Positions 34,993 to 44,048 of a stretch of DNA of 64,000 nt are shown here, piece after piece. The number at the start of each line of letters is the position of its first letter. The first letter of the stretch is position 1. The translations under genes were made by a program, and so were the position numbers. The DNA is from Anaerotignum sp. MSJ-24 (GTDB lineage: Bacteria > Bacillota > Clostridia > Lachnospirales > Anaerotignaceae): the NCBI RefSeq assembly GCF_018918145.1, contig NZ_JAHLPX010000004.1, forward strand, positions 124,001-188,000, written 5' to 3'. Below the pieces are notes generated by a model. That model made no database searches and was not told where the DNA came from. It saw only the letters and a list, made by a program, of their open reading frames with translations.

Positions 34993-36282
34993 ATGTACGA
35001 TAAAATGCTTAAAGGCTTCTTGAGAGATACTTATAAAATCTCCGACGATATAATGGAGCTTGCCGAAAAAGCGGAAAGTGAGCTTGCGGACAAGTTTCTC
35101 GAGGCTGACAAAATAACAGAATATAACCAGTATAAGGTACTCAGTTCAATGCAGAAAAACAGGCTTGCGGAGGTTCACTTTAACGGTACAACCGGATATG
35201 GCTATGACGATGTTGGAAGAGATACACTTGAAAAAATATATGCCGATGTTTTCCATACGGAAGCCTGCCTTGTAAGACCGCAGGTTATTTCCGGAACACA
35301 TGCACTTACGGTTGCACTTGCGGGAAATTTAAGACCGGGCGACGAAATATATTCTCCGGTAGGATTGCCTTATGATACGTTACAGGGAGTTATTGGAATA
35401 CGAAAGGAAAAAGGCTCACTTGCGGAATTCGGAATTACATACAGCCAGACAGAGCTTCTTCCGGACGGTTCATTTGATTATAAGGAAATAAAATCGGCTC
35501 TTGCAAATCCGAAAATAAGGCTTGTTGAAATACAGCGTTCAAGGGGATATGCTTGGCGTGAATCCTTTACGGTTGAAAAAATAGGTGAGCTTATAGCTTT
35601 CATAAAGGAAATTCGTCCCGATGTAATATGTATGGTAGACAACTGCTACGGTGAGTTTGTGCAGATGACCGAACCGACAGATGTCGGAGCAGACCTTTGC
35701 GTCGGTTCTCTTATAAAAAATCCCGGCGGCGGTCTTGCACCGATAGGCGGATATATAGCCGGAAAAGAAGAATATGTAGATAATGCGGCTTACAGACTTA
35801 CAGTTCCCGGTATGGGAAGAGAGGTAGGAGCAACTCTCGGCGTTACAAAATCGCTTATACAGGGCTTTTTTATGTCACCTCAGGTAGTAAACGGCAGTGT
35901 AAAGGGAGCTATGTTTGCGGCAAAACTTTTTGAAAACCTCGGTTATGACGTTCTTCCGTCATCGGATGTTAAGCGTGCGGATATAGTGCAGTCTATCAAA
36001 ATGAATTCAGCCGAAAAGGTAATAGCTTTCTGTGAAGGAATACAGAAGGGAGCACCGGTTGACAGCTATGTAACTCCGGAGCCTTGGGCAATGCCCGGCT
36101 ATGACAGCGATGTTATAATGGCGGCAGGAGCATTTATACAGGGAGCATCAATAGAGCTTAGTGCGGACGCACCTATAAAGCCTCCGTATATTGTTTATAT
36201 GCAGGGCGGTCTTAGCTGGCACCATGCAAAAATAGGAATAATGATCGGTCTTCAGACTATGAAGGATAAGGGCTTAATCTGA
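34993..36282 (+). CDS. PLP-dependent enzyme of the aluminum-resistance/methionine gamma-lyase-like family
   Basis: A 429-residue fold-type I PLP enzyme. The cofactor Lys is expected in GSLIKNPGGGLAPIGGYI; a substrate-loop motif VRPQVISGTHALTVAL and the conserved end GLSWHHAKIGIMIGL are family-typical. Members are annotated as aluminum-resistance proteins or methionine gamma-lyase-like; the real reaction in most bacteria is unproven. AGGAGAAG precedes the ATG. The gene follows miaA in many clostridial genomes. Confidence 0.85.
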   Translation: MYDKMLKGFLRDTYKISDDIMELAEKAESELADKFLEADKITEYNQYKVLSSMQKNRLAEVHFNGTTGYGYDDVGRDTLEKIYADVFHTEACLVRPQVISGTHALTVALAGNLRPGDEIYSPVGLPYDTLQGVIGIRKEKGSLAEFGITYSQTELLPDGSFDYKEIKSALANPKIRLVEIQRSRGYAWRESFTVEKIGELIAFIKEIRPDVICMVDNCYGEFVQMTEPTDVGADLCVGSLIKNPGGGLAPIGGYIAGKEEYVDNAAYRLTVPGMGREVGATLGVTKSLIQGFFMSPQVVNGSVKGAMFAAKLFENLGYDVLPSSDVKRADIVQSIKMNSAEKVIAFCEGIQKGAPVDSYVTPEPWAMPGYDSDVIMAAGAFIQGASIELSADAPIKPPYIVYMQGGLSWHHAKIGIMIGLQTMKDKGLI

Positions 36283-36295
36283 AAGGCGGTATAAG

Positions 36296-37729
36296 ATGAA
36301 AATATTAAAAAAAGCTGTTGCGATGGCACTTATGCTGGCGGCATTGGTTGCATCAACGGCGTTTGCCGCCACAGATACTCCGAGCGTAAATGCGGCAAGT
36401 GCGGTGCTTATCAATGCAGACACAGGCAGAGTGCTTTATGAAAAAAATTCACATCAGAAGATGTATCCGGCAAGTATGACCAAAATGCTTACGTCAATGG
36501 TTGTGCTTGACAACATGGATTTAAACGAAACAATAACCGTTGATTCTTCGATAAACGAAATTCCATGGGATTCCAGTGTTGCAGGACTTGAATACGGAGA
36601 GATAATGACGGTTGAAAATCTTATAAGAGGCTTGATTATACCTTCCGGAAACGATGTTGCAGCTGCGGCGGCCTCAGCTGTTGCAAAGAAGAATCTTGGC
36701 AAAGAAGTTTCCTATTCGGAGGCTGAGCAGTATTTTGCCGGACTTATGAACGAGAAAGCCAAGGAGCTTGGCTGTACGGATTCAAATTTCGTAAATCCTC
36801 ATGGATACCATAATGATAATCATTATACTTCTGCATATGATATGTCACTGATTGCACAGGCGGCAATGAAATATGACATAATAAAGACTGTTGCGGCAGA
36901 AACAAAGTTTTCGGGAAACAGTGCCGGAAAGCAGAAATATAATGTAAGCGGAAAAACCGTTGAGCATACATGGTACAGCCACAATAACCTTATTACAAAC
37001 GGTGCGGATTATTATAAGTATGCAACAGGAATAAAAACAGGTTTTACGGACCAGGCAGGCGATTGTCTTGCGGCGTCGGCAACAAACGGAAATGAAAATC
37101 TTATTGCGATAATAATGAATTCGGAAGATCCGGGACGCTGGAACGATGCAAAAGCGCTGTTTGAATGGGCATTTGAAAAATATGATATGACTGTATACAG
37201 ACAGGCTGGAGTTGTTGCAACTGCACAGCTTACGGGACATAACCGACTGAAAGGTGATACGCTTGATATATCTATAAATGAGGATTTGAGTGAATATCTT
37301 ACGGCTGAGGAGGCTGCTTCGGTAGAAACAAAGGTAGTAAATGACAATGGCGGTGAAACAATAGAGGCACCTGTCAAGCAAGGCGATAAAGTAGCTACAT
37401 TGGAGTTTTTACTTAACGGAGAGGTTATCGGACAGGCTGATGCTTATGCAACAAGAGATGTAGGTAAGGCAAATATATTTAATACTTCGGCTTACTACAT
37501 AAAAGCTTTTTTTACTAAGGTCTTTTCTGCCGGAAATATAAAATACGGTATTGCTGTTATTGTTGTTATTCTGATTGTCATAGTTATTCTTATTTTAAGA
37601 AATAAACGTAAAAACAGATATAAAATAAAAGGAAATTATTCAAGTAGAGGAAAATATGATACAAGCAGAATAAATGCGAAAAAACGCCGCAGAAGAGGCG
37701 ACAGAGACAAATATAATAAATACAGATAA
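36296..37729 (+). CDS. D-alanyl-D-alanine carboxypeptidase (DacF/penicillin-binding protein 5 family)
   Basis: A 477-residue exported peptidoglycan carboxypeptidase. A signal peptide (MKILKKAVAMALML, cleavage near AFAA) is followed by the serine-peptidase motifs S60-M-T-K, SGN at about residue 115 and KTG near 245. A PBP5-type C-terminal domain and, unusually for the short family members, a C-terminal membrane helix with a Lys/Arg-rich cytosolic tail follow. Whether it acts in growth or in spore cortex cannot be told from sequence. Confidence 0.9.
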   Translation: MKILKKAVAMALMLAALVASTAFAATDTPSVNAASAVLINADTGRVLYEKNSHQKMYPASMTKMLTSMVVLDNMDLNETITVDSSINEIPWDSSVAGLEYGEIMTVENLIRGLIIPSGNDVAAAAASAVAKKNLGKEVSYSEAEQYFAGLMNEKAKELGCTDSNFVNPHGYHNDNHYTSAYDMSLIAQAAMKYDIIKTVAAETKFSGNSAGKQKYNVSGKTVEHTWYSHNNLITNGADYYKYATGIKTGFTDQAGDCLAASATNGNENLIAIIMNSEDPGRWNDAKALFEWAFEKYDMTVYRQAGVVATAQLTGHNRLKGDTLDISINEDLSEYLTAEEAASVETKVVNDNGGETIEAPVKQGDKVATLEFLLNGEVIGQADAYATRDVGKANIFNTSAYYIKAFFTKVFSAGNIKYGIAVIVVILIVIVILILRNKRKNRYKIKGNYSSRGKYDTSRINAKKRRRRGDRDKYNKYR

Positions 37730-37734
37730 AACAG

Positions 37735-37772
37735 AAATGCGTTCTTAACATAAAGTTGGAACGCATTTTTAT
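37735..37772 (+). terminator. terminator of the carboxypeptidase gene
   Basis: AAATGCGTTC / GAACGCATTT stem with T-rich end. Confidence 0.8.
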
Positions 37773-37867
37773 ATGTTATATTTTTTAAAAATTATAGGAT
37801 TCTGTATAACACTATGAACCTCTTTAAAATATAAAATAAAGCTACATTCTTTAGATGTGATTTATCA

Positions 37868-38099
37868 GAAGTTTGAATCAAAACAATGAACCGCAAAGTA
37901 TGCACCCCGAAGAAAACGGGGCGGTCGCAGACCGTTTTGCGTAGCAAAATGCTTTGACCAGTGAACCGCAAAGAAAGATGCGGCGGTCGCAGACCGCTTT
38001 GCGAAGCAAAGTTCTGAAGATAGATGCGGCGACATAGCCGCTTTGCAAAGCAAAGTTCTGAATGATTAAAGTTTTGTGGGGTTTTGGGCAAAGCCAATG
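37868..38099. repeat. triple-hairpin repeat array (locus 3), inverted copy of locus 2
   Basis: Read on the minus strand this matches locus 2 end to end apart from about 115 bases missing in the middle. A full unit (37966-38011) has CCGCA/TGCGG, CGGTC-loop-GACCG and CTTTGC/GCAAAG with no spacer bases. Shared ends are GAAGTTTGA at 37868 and GGCTTTGCC (minus strand) near 38095. It lies between two convergent genes. The minus-strand frames 37792-38097 and 37865-38053 are repeat translations and not genes. Confidence 0.85.
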
Positions 38100-38118
38100 A
38101 GGTCTTTAAGATATAAAT

Positions 38119-38154
38119 AATGCCGTTCGAAAATTAAATTCGAACGGCATTTTA
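38119..38154. terminator. terminator between locus 3 and the penicillin-binding protein gene
   Basis: A 13-base perfect stem AATGCCGTTCGAA / TTCGAACGGCATT with a seven-base loop and T on both sides; it probably ends the minus-strand gene. Confidence 0.85.
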
Positions 38155-38162
38155 TGGTTTGT

Positions 38163-41100
38163 TTAATTTGCACCGATTATAATATCGTGTCCGTCGTCAC
38201 TGCTGCTGTCGTTGTTACTGCTGTCAGAGCTATTATTTCCTGTTATATTATCAAGCTGATAACCATGGTCATGATTATTGTCACTTCCGATTACATCATC
38301 ATCGCCGATTATGGGAATATGATTTTCGGTGCATGTCGAGCTGAGATCTATATAAAGAAGTCCTCGCTTTGCACATTCCTCACGTGAAGGTCTGTTAACA
38401 ATCTGACCGCCTACAACAGCAAGAGAAACACTTCTGACATTGTGACATCCGGGTCCGGCAAGCTTTCCGGAATCAGCACATATGCTGTACATGCCATGTG
38501 CTGTACATTCGGAATGCGCGGCTGTTGCTTGTGTAGCATAGTCGGTAGAAACCATATTTCCGTAATATCCGGCACCGTAATAGTCATTTGCGCATACACC
38601 TGAAATAGGTATTCCGTTTGTTACGGCACAATAACTGCTTGTTATAATACCGTCGGGCTTTTCAAATTCCTTATATGCAAGGTTATCATGGAGCTTATCC
38701 ATAACAGTACGCCATACTATAAGATGATAGCTCTTATCATAGCTTATTTTCTTAGGTGAGTCATAACCCATCCATATTCCGGCTACATAATAAGGTGTGT
38801 ATCCGGCAAATGTAAGGTCTTTATCGTCTGTTGTTGTACCGGTTTTACCTGCAACAGGCATTCTGTTGGACTGGAATCTTGCAAGTCCGCCGGTTCCGCC
38901 GCCGGATATAACGTCTTCCATCATATCGGTAAGAAGGAAGGCTGTTGTTTCCTTTAACACTCTCTTGCCTTCGTAGTCATATTCAAGAAGAACATTTCCG
39001 TCATGGTCAAGAACCTTTGTATAAGGCGTAGGTTTCATATATACACCGCCGTTGGCGATTGTTCCGTATGCAGCTGTAAGTTCAAGAACCGATACACCCT
39101 CTGTAAGACCGCCGAGAGATATGTTGGCATTCATATCTTCTTTTGCATCAAGTGAAGTAAAGCCGAAATTAAGAAGATACTGATAAGCATTGTATATTCC
39201 TACGTTTACAATAACCTTTGCGGCAAGTATGTTCATTGAATCTCGTATACCGTCACGAACGGTTGCATATCCTCTGTAACCACTGGTCCACCAGTTTCTC
39301 GGTGACCAGTCGCCGACTGTGTATTCTTCATCACGTATGAAGCTTCCGGCCGAATATAAATCGGAATCGATAGCCGGAGCATATGCGGCAAGAACCTTGA
39401 AACATGAACCTGGCTGTCTGTAAGCCTGAGTTGCTCTGTTGAATACAAGGTCACCGGATTTCTGTCCTCTACCGCCGACAATGGCTTTTATTTCGCCTGT
39501 GTGATAATCAATGATTACCATTGCCGCCTGAAGAGAATTGGAAACGGCAAGATTATCGAGAACCATTGTATGGGTTGCATCAACGTATTGCTCCTTGACC
39601 TCCTGTGCGAAGGCTTCTGCCTGATCCTTTGAAGAAACAGTTTTGCTTTCCGAATGATGCTCCTGTTCGTCTGTTTCCGTATTAAGTACAGAAATGGTAT
39701 ATGTTGCATCATATGTTCTGTCTGAAGGAGGAAAGAGCGAATCGTCCATAAAGGCATCTTCCAGAGTTCCCTGTATGCTCTGGTCAACAGTTGAATAAAT
39801 CTGAAGACCGCCACTGTAAATGAGGTTATAGGCCTCCTGCTTTGTCATGTTTTTCTCCTGCATAAGGTCGTTTGCAAGAGTGACAATAAGGTTATCAATA
39901 AAGTAGCTGTGAAGTGCTACCGAATCTTCATCGTCCTTAGTACTGCCGACAAGGTTTGCATATATGTCCTCCGCAAGAGCACTGTCATGCTCCGACTGGG
40001 TTATATAGCCAAGCTCAAGCATTTTGTCAAGTACCGTTGTCTGACGTTTTTTGTTTTCCTCCGGATTACTTATCGGTGAATATCTCGAAGGATTTTTTGT
40101 TATTCCGGCTATACTTGCACATTCCGCAAGGTCAAGCTCGGAAACCTCTTTGCCGAAATAGAATTCGGCTGCAGAGCCTACACCGTTAAGACCGTGGTTA
40201 AGACCGATTGTGTTGAGATAAAGCTCAAGTATATAGTCCTTTGCCGCTTTTTTACTGCCGAGAGTTTTTTCAAGCTCGGCTTCGTATTTAACCGCAAGAT
40301 ACTGCTCCTGTATTTTACGGACAATGGTCTTTTGGTTTGTAAGCATTTCGTTTTTAATAAGCTGCTGTGTTATTGTACTCGCACCCTGTGAGAAATCACG
40401 CTGTCTTATGTCGATAACGAGAGCACGCATAATACCCTTTATGTCTATACCGTTATGCTCATAGAAACGCTCGTCTTCTATGGAAACAACAGCATTTTTG
40501 AGATCATCGGGTATAAGATCGAATGTAACATATTCTCGATTTTCTTCGCCATGGAGCTTATCAATTTCTGTACCGTTATTGTCATATATTATCGAAGTAT
40601 AATTGCTCGGTACAATATCCGATGTATTAAGTGTAGGTGCACTCTTTATTATTGTGATATAAACGCCTATTGCAAGGCCTGCGGCAATCAGTATAAGTAT
40701 ACCTATTATTATTAAGAATACCTTTAAGCAGCCGCCTCTTTTTTTACCGTGTTTTTTCTTTTTAGAGTGTTTTGCGGAATGATGTATGGCAGGAGAAGTT
40801 TGTTTTCCGACAGCAGGAAGCTGTTTTGACGTACTTCTTGATTTTGACTGCGCCTGTCGGCTTTCTTCTGAGTTATGTCTTGGCGCGGATGCTCTTGACG
40901 GAGCAGATGAAACATCTCTGCGAGTATTTCTCAGCTGTTCCTCCGGACTGTGTTTTCTTTCGGAAGAACGGATTTCGTCGGACATACGTGGCTGAGAAGG
41001 CCTTTCAGATGTGCGTCTTTGAGCTACGTTCCTTTCTTCTGTGCTTCTTGATGTTGATTTATGTTCGGCAGGCGTTGTCTTACGTCTTTTTACAATATTT

Positions 41101-41189
41101 CCGTTTTCGTCAACATAAAAAACACGACCGTTTTCATCGGTATATTTATATATTTTATGTTTGTTTTTATTGGGTTCAGAGTAATCCAT
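38163..41189 (-). CDS. class A penicillin-binding protein (PBP1A family, transglycosylase/transpeptidase)
   Basis: A 1008-residue peptidoglycan polymerase. A charged cytosolic N-tail of about 150 residues opens with the small motif KYTDENGRVFYVDENGNIV, then a membrane helix (VFLIIIGILILIAAG). The GT51 domain has VVSIEDERFYEHNGID and GASTITQQLIKN; the transpeptidase has the serine motif PGSCFK and AGKTGTTTDDKD. The C-terminus has a Cys-rich stretch and a Ser/Asn/Asp tail. GGAGG precedes the ATG and TATAAT lies at 41219-41214 (minus). Confidence 0.93.
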   Translation of the reverse strand: MDYSEPNKNKHKIYKYTDENGRVFYVDENGNIVKRRKTTPAEHKSTSRSTEERNVAQRRTSERPSQPRMSDEIRSSERKHSPEEQLRNTRRDVSSAPSRASAPRHNSEESRQAQSKSRSTSKQLPAVGKQTSPAIHHSAKHSKKKKHGKKRGGCLKVFLIIIGILILIAAGLAIGVYITIIKSAPTLNTSDIVPSNYTSIIYDNNGTEIDKLHGEENREYVTFDLIPDDLKNAVVSIEDERFYEHNGIDIKGIMRALVIDIRQRDFSQGASTITQQLIKNEMLTNQKTIVRKIQEQYLAVKYEAELEKTLGSKKAAKDYILELYLNTIGLNHGLNGVGSAAEFYFGKEVSELDLAECASIAGITKNPSRYSPISNPEENKKRQTTVLDKMLELGYITQSEHDSALAEDIYANLVGSTKDDEDSVALHSYFIDNLIVTLANDLMQEKNMTKQEAYNLIYSGGLQIYSTVDQSIQGTLEDAFMDDSLFPPSDRTYDATYTISVLNTETDEQEHHSESKTVSSKDQAEAFAQEVKEQYVDATHTMVLDNLAVSNSLQAAMVIIDYHTGEIKAIVGGRGQKSGDLVFNRATQAYRQPGSCFKVLAAYAPAIDSDLYSAGSFIRDEEYTVGDWSPRNWWTSGYRGYATVRDGIRDSMNILAAKVIVNVGIYNAYQYLLNFGFTSLDAKEDMNANISLGGLTEGVSVLELTAAYGTIANGGVYMKPTPYTKVLDHDGNVLLEYDYEGKRVLKETTAFLLTDMMEDVISGGGTGGLARFQSNRMPVAGKTGTTTDDKDLTFAGYTPYYVAGIWMGYDSPKKISYDKSYHLIVWRTVMDKLHDNLAYKEFEKPDGIITSSYCAVTNGIPISGVCANDYYGAGYYGNMVSTDYATQATAAHSECTAHGMYSICADSGKLAGPGCHNVRSVSLAVVGGQIVNRPSREECAKRGLLYIDLSSTCTENHIPIIGDDDVIGSDNNHDHGYQLDNITGNNSSDSSNNDSSSDDGHDIIIGAN

Positions 41190-41337
41190 TCTTAATCCTC
41201 CCTATTCAGAATATATTATAACAGATAGGTACTTGATAATAAAGGTAAATTACATATTATTTTTTTAATTTAATCTTACAAAATACTGAAATTAGGCGAA
41301 ATCTGTTGGATTTTAATAAAAAGTGGAGGACAAAACC

Positions 41338-41964
41338 ATTAAAAAACGTGTATTTAAAAAGCTTGTGGTGACGATAACAGTTATCGGCATAATATTGTCG
41401 GTAGTTATATTTGTGTATTCTGTCGAAAAATATGTTATGCCTGTTGCGGCAGAGCTGTGCCTTAATAATGCAAAAAGCCTTGCAAATGACATAATAAATG
41501 AGGCTGTTAGAACGGTATTGGCAAAGCATGAAGAGGAATTTAAAGAGATATTCAGAATGAATAACGGAAATTCGGTGACAATGATTACGGCCGATACAAA
41601 ATTTGTGAATGCAATATGCACCGAAATAAGCGATTATATAAACAAAGAAATGTACGATCTTGATAACAACAATGTGAGTGTGCCATACGGAGCGGCTTCA
41701 GGAATATCCTTTATGGCAAACAAAGGACCGAAAATAGTTTTTGAAATAATGCCGGACGGCAATAGTGAGGTTGATTATGAAACGGAGTTTGTTTCTGCCG
41801 GAATAAACCAGACCAATTATAAAATATGGCTTACGGTTGAAATATCCGTAAGCCTGATAAATCCGATATACGAGAAAAACATGATTATGGCAAGAAAAAT
41901 AATGCTTGCCGATATGGTAATAAACGGAGAAGTTCCCGATTATTACAACAGATTGACGGAATAG
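41338..41964 (+). CDS. yunB: sporulation protein YunB
   Basis: About 208 residues, one N-terminal membrane helix (LVVTITVIGIILSVVIFVYS) and an extracytoplasmic domain with LCLNNAKSLANDIINEAV and SLINPIYEKNMIMARKIML. In Bacillus yunB is a mother-cell gene needed for spore formation or function. The strong GGAGG (41325-41329) is eight bases before ATT 41338, which suggests a rare ATT start. GTG 41323 in the same frame would put the GGAGG inside the coding region. The short convergent gap to the next gene has no terminator. Confidence 0.85.
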   Translation: MKKRVFKKLVVTITVIGIILSVVIFVYSVEKYVMPVAAELCLNNAKSLANDIINEAVRTVLAKHEEEFKEIFRMNNGNSVTMITADTKFVNAICTEISDYINKEMYDLDNNNVSVPYGAASGISFMANKGPKIVFEIMPDGNSEVDYETEFVSAGINQTNYKIWLTVEISVSLINPIYEKNMIMARKIMLADMVINGEVPDYYNRLTE

Positions 41965-41965
41965 C

Positions 41966-42436
41966 TTATTCCCAATCCTTACATATATCAATCCATTTTA
42001 CTGCATTTGAGTATTCGAAAAGCTCATCACAGGTAACTTCTATGGCAGAGTTTGAGCTTCCGCAGGCAGGGAAAACTGTATCAAAGCGTTTCATTGAAAT
42101 GTCACAATAAGCTTTTACGCCTTCGGGAAGAGTAAACGGACATACACCGCCTACGGCATGGCCGGTCATTTCGAGTGTTTCCTCGGGAGAAAGCATTTTT
42201 GCCTTAAAGCCGAATTCGGTTTTGAATTTTTTGTTGTCGATTTTTCCGTCACCTGCAACAGCGATTACCATACAGCCGTCGCCGTCCTTAAGAGCAAGAG
42301 TTTTTGTTATTCTTGCCGGAATTACATTGAGAGCTTCTGCGGCAAGCTGAACCGTTGCGGAAGAAACGGGAAATTCGAGAATATCATTTTCTCTGTTAAA
42401 CCGGGTAAGATATTTTCTTACGTTATCTATTGACAT
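41966..42436 (-). CDS. YbaK/EbsC-family aminoacyl-tRNA deacylase
   Basis: A 156-residue cytosolic protein of the trans-editing family that hydrolyses mischarged tRNA, typically Cys-tRNA(Pro). Marks are KTLALKDGDGCMVIAVAGDGKID, a Lys expected at the active site, and GHAVGGVCPFTLPEGV. The exact tRNA cannot be read from the sequence. GGAGGT precedes the ATG, and a minus-strand promoter TTGCAA-N17-TATAGT lies at 42494-42466. Confidence 0.85.
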   Translation of the reverse strand: MSIDNVRKYLTRFNRENDILEFPVSSATVQLAAEALNVIPARITKTLALKDGDGCMVIAVAGDGKIDNKKFKTEFGFKAKMLSPEETLEMTGHAVGGVCPFTLPEGVKAYCDISMKRFDTVFPACGSSNSAIEVTCDELFEYSNAVKWIDICKDWE

Positions 42437-42465
42437 GGCTTACCTCCAAAAAACATTTTATATAG

Positions 42466-42494
42466 ACTATAAAACGAATTGCCTTATTTTGCAA
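42466..42494 (-). promoter_or_regulatory. promoter of the ybaK-like gene
   Basis: Minus strand TTGCAA (42494-42489), 17-base spacer, TATAGT (42471-42466). Confidence 0.65.
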
Positions 42495-42566
42495 GGCGGT
42501 ATTTGTATAAAGCAGTTGAATAAGAAAGAAAAAAATATTATTATATGCTTTAACGGAGATGATCTT

Positions 42567-42941
42567 ATGTACAACAGGACAATAACCGAGGACAGACGGG
42601 AGATATATACGGTACTCAAAAGCTTCGTAAACAAAGACTATGAAGCAAGAAAATTAATATATAATCATGTTTCATATTCCAATATTGAGGGAACAATATA
42701 TGATGTAAAAAGATATACCGATGAGCTTACGTTTACATCGGCCGGAAGATTGTGGCTTGTGAGAACTCTTGAAAGCTTTAAAAGCGATTTCAGCACCGAA
42801 AGCATGGAGAATATACATAAAAGAGTATCCCAGGGCTGTGTTAAGCCGGACGATTACATCAATGAAATATGCAGTTTTCCGTTAAACGGGGAGCTTGAAA
42901 TAATCGGAGAGTACCGAAAAAATGAAAAAAGTTCAGAATAA
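42567..42941 (+). CDS. unrecognised small protein, 124 residues
   Basis: I do not recognise the family. The product is soluble and charged (MYNRTITEDRREIYTVLKSF, NHVSYSNIEGTIYDVKRY, FSTESMENIHKRVSQG). ATG 42567 has CGGAG eight bases upstream and a TTGAAT-N17-TATTAT promoter at 42516-42544. The frame extends to 42435 but that region overlaps the ybaK start and promoters. Confidence 0.65.
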   Translation: MYNRTITEDRREIYTVLKSFVNKDYEARKLIYNHVSYSNIEGTIYDVKRYTDELTFTSAGRLWLVRTLESFKSDFSTESMENIHKRVSQGCVKPDDYINEICSFPLNGELEIIGEYRKNEKSSE

Positions 42942-42982
42942 GGTTTTATGCAGTATTGATGTATAAAATTTGTATAATCCGA

Positions 42983-43010
42983 TTGCAATATGTGAAATAT
43001 CTGTTATAAT
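42983..43010 (+). promoter_or_regulatory. promoter of the Asp23-family gene
   Basis: TTGCAA (42983-42988), 16-base spacer, TATAAT (43005-43010). Confidence 0.7.
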
Positions 43011-43097
43011 AATTTAATAGAGTATTTATAACTCTTCATTAGAGGCGGTATTGTTTCGGGGTTATGATTAAAAAATAAAACAGGAGGATGACAGAAT

Positions 43098-43490
43098 ATG
43101 ATAGAAGAAAAAGAAGCAAACGGACAGATTCAGATTTCAGATGAGGTTATTTCAATAATTGCAGGAACGGCAGCGGCTGAAACAGAAGGTGTTTCACTTC
43201 CTTCTTCGGCACCTGTAAGCTCTGTTAAAGGATTTTTCGGAAAGAAAAACCAGTCTAAGGGAGTTAAAGTAACTGTTGAGGAAAATACTGCACTTATTGA
43301 GATTGAGGTAGTTGTTAAGTTTGGTATAAACATCAAAAATGCCTGTGAAGAGGTTCAGCAGAAAGTTAAAAACGCTGTTGAAACAATGACGGGTCTTACT
43401 GTTTCGGGCGTAAATATCAATGTAACAGCTATTATGGTTGAAAAAGAACAGCCTGCACAGGTTGATATTGAAGAAGAAACAGAAGAATAA
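43098..43490 (+). CDS. Asp23/Gls24 family protein (YqhY type)
   Basis: A 130-residue protein of the Asp23 envelope-stress family (QISDEVISIIAGTAAAETEGV, VEVVVKFGINIKNACEEVQQKVKNAVETMTGL). In Firmicutes the copy next to nusB is YqhY, linked to fatty-acid synthesis control. It is acidic and cytosolic. AGGAGG precedes the ATG. A hairpin with T-tract separates it from nusB. Confidence 0.88.
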   Translation: MIEEKEANGQIQISDEVISIIAGTAAAETEGVSLPSSAPVSSVKGFFGKKNQSKGVKVTVEENTALIEIEVVVKFGINIKNACEEVQQKVKNAVETMTGLTVSGVNINVTAIMVEKEQPAQVDIEEETEE

Positions 43491-43567
43491 GGAAAATATA
43501 TCAGGATAGCTTGACAGGAATACGGTCGTTTAGGCTGTGGTTTTCCGATGAGTCTGCCTATAATAAC

Positions 43568-43595
43568 GGCTGCCCGGATAAACGGCAGCCTTTTT
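43568..43595 (+). terminator. intrinsic terminator/attenuator before nusB
   Basis: GGCTGCC / GGCAGCC with a nine-base loop followed by TTTTT, ending 18 bases before the nusB start. It would reduce read-through from the Asp23 gene into nusB. Confidence 0.7.
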
Positions 43596-43613
43596 AAATA
43601 TTTGGAGGAAGAA

Positions 43614-44048
43614 ATGGGACGTAGAAACGCAAGAAAGCTGGCATTCTATCTTCTTTATCAGTATGATTTTGCAGAAGATGCCGTTGGAGAAATCGAAAGC
43701 AGATATGATGAAATAAGAGATACTTTTTTTGAAGAAAATGCGGAAGAAATGAATGATGATGACAGAAAATATGTACTCGGAACAACAAACGGAGTTCTTG
43801 AGCATATGGCCGAAATCGATAGCATGCTTGACAGCTATGCAAAGGGCTGGACAGTGGAAAGAATGTCAAAGGTAGACAAGGCTATTCTCAGACTTGCCGC
43901 ATACGAAATAAAATATTCGGCAGATGTTCCGGACGGAGTTGCCGTAAACGAAGCTGTCGAGCTTGCAAAGACTTACAGTGCGGATGAAGCACCGGCTTTT
44001 ATTAACGGTATACTCGGCAAGGTGGTAGAAAGTGTCGGCAATAACTGA
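43614..44048 (+). CDS. nusB: transcription antitermination factor NusB
   Basis: A 144-residue helical RNA-binding protein of the rRNA antitermination complex. Marks are MGRRNARKLAFYLLYQYDF and MSKVDKAILRLAAYEI, VAVNEAVELAKTYS. GGAGG lies upstream of ATG 43614; the frame continues upstream to 43548 only through the terminator. Its end overlaps xseA by 17 bases. Confidence 0.95.
   Translation: MGRRNARKLAFYLLYQYDFAEDAVGEIESRYDEIRDTFFEENAEEMNDDDRKYVLGTTNGVLEHMAEIDSMLDSYAKGWTVERMSKVDKAILRLAAYEIKYSADVPDGVAVNEAVELAKTYSADEAPAFINGILGKVVESVGNN

Noticed and set aside
42435-42566. Longer form of the 124-residue unknown protein
   Set aside because: The extension overlaps the ybaK start and two promoters; CGGAG marks ATG 42567.
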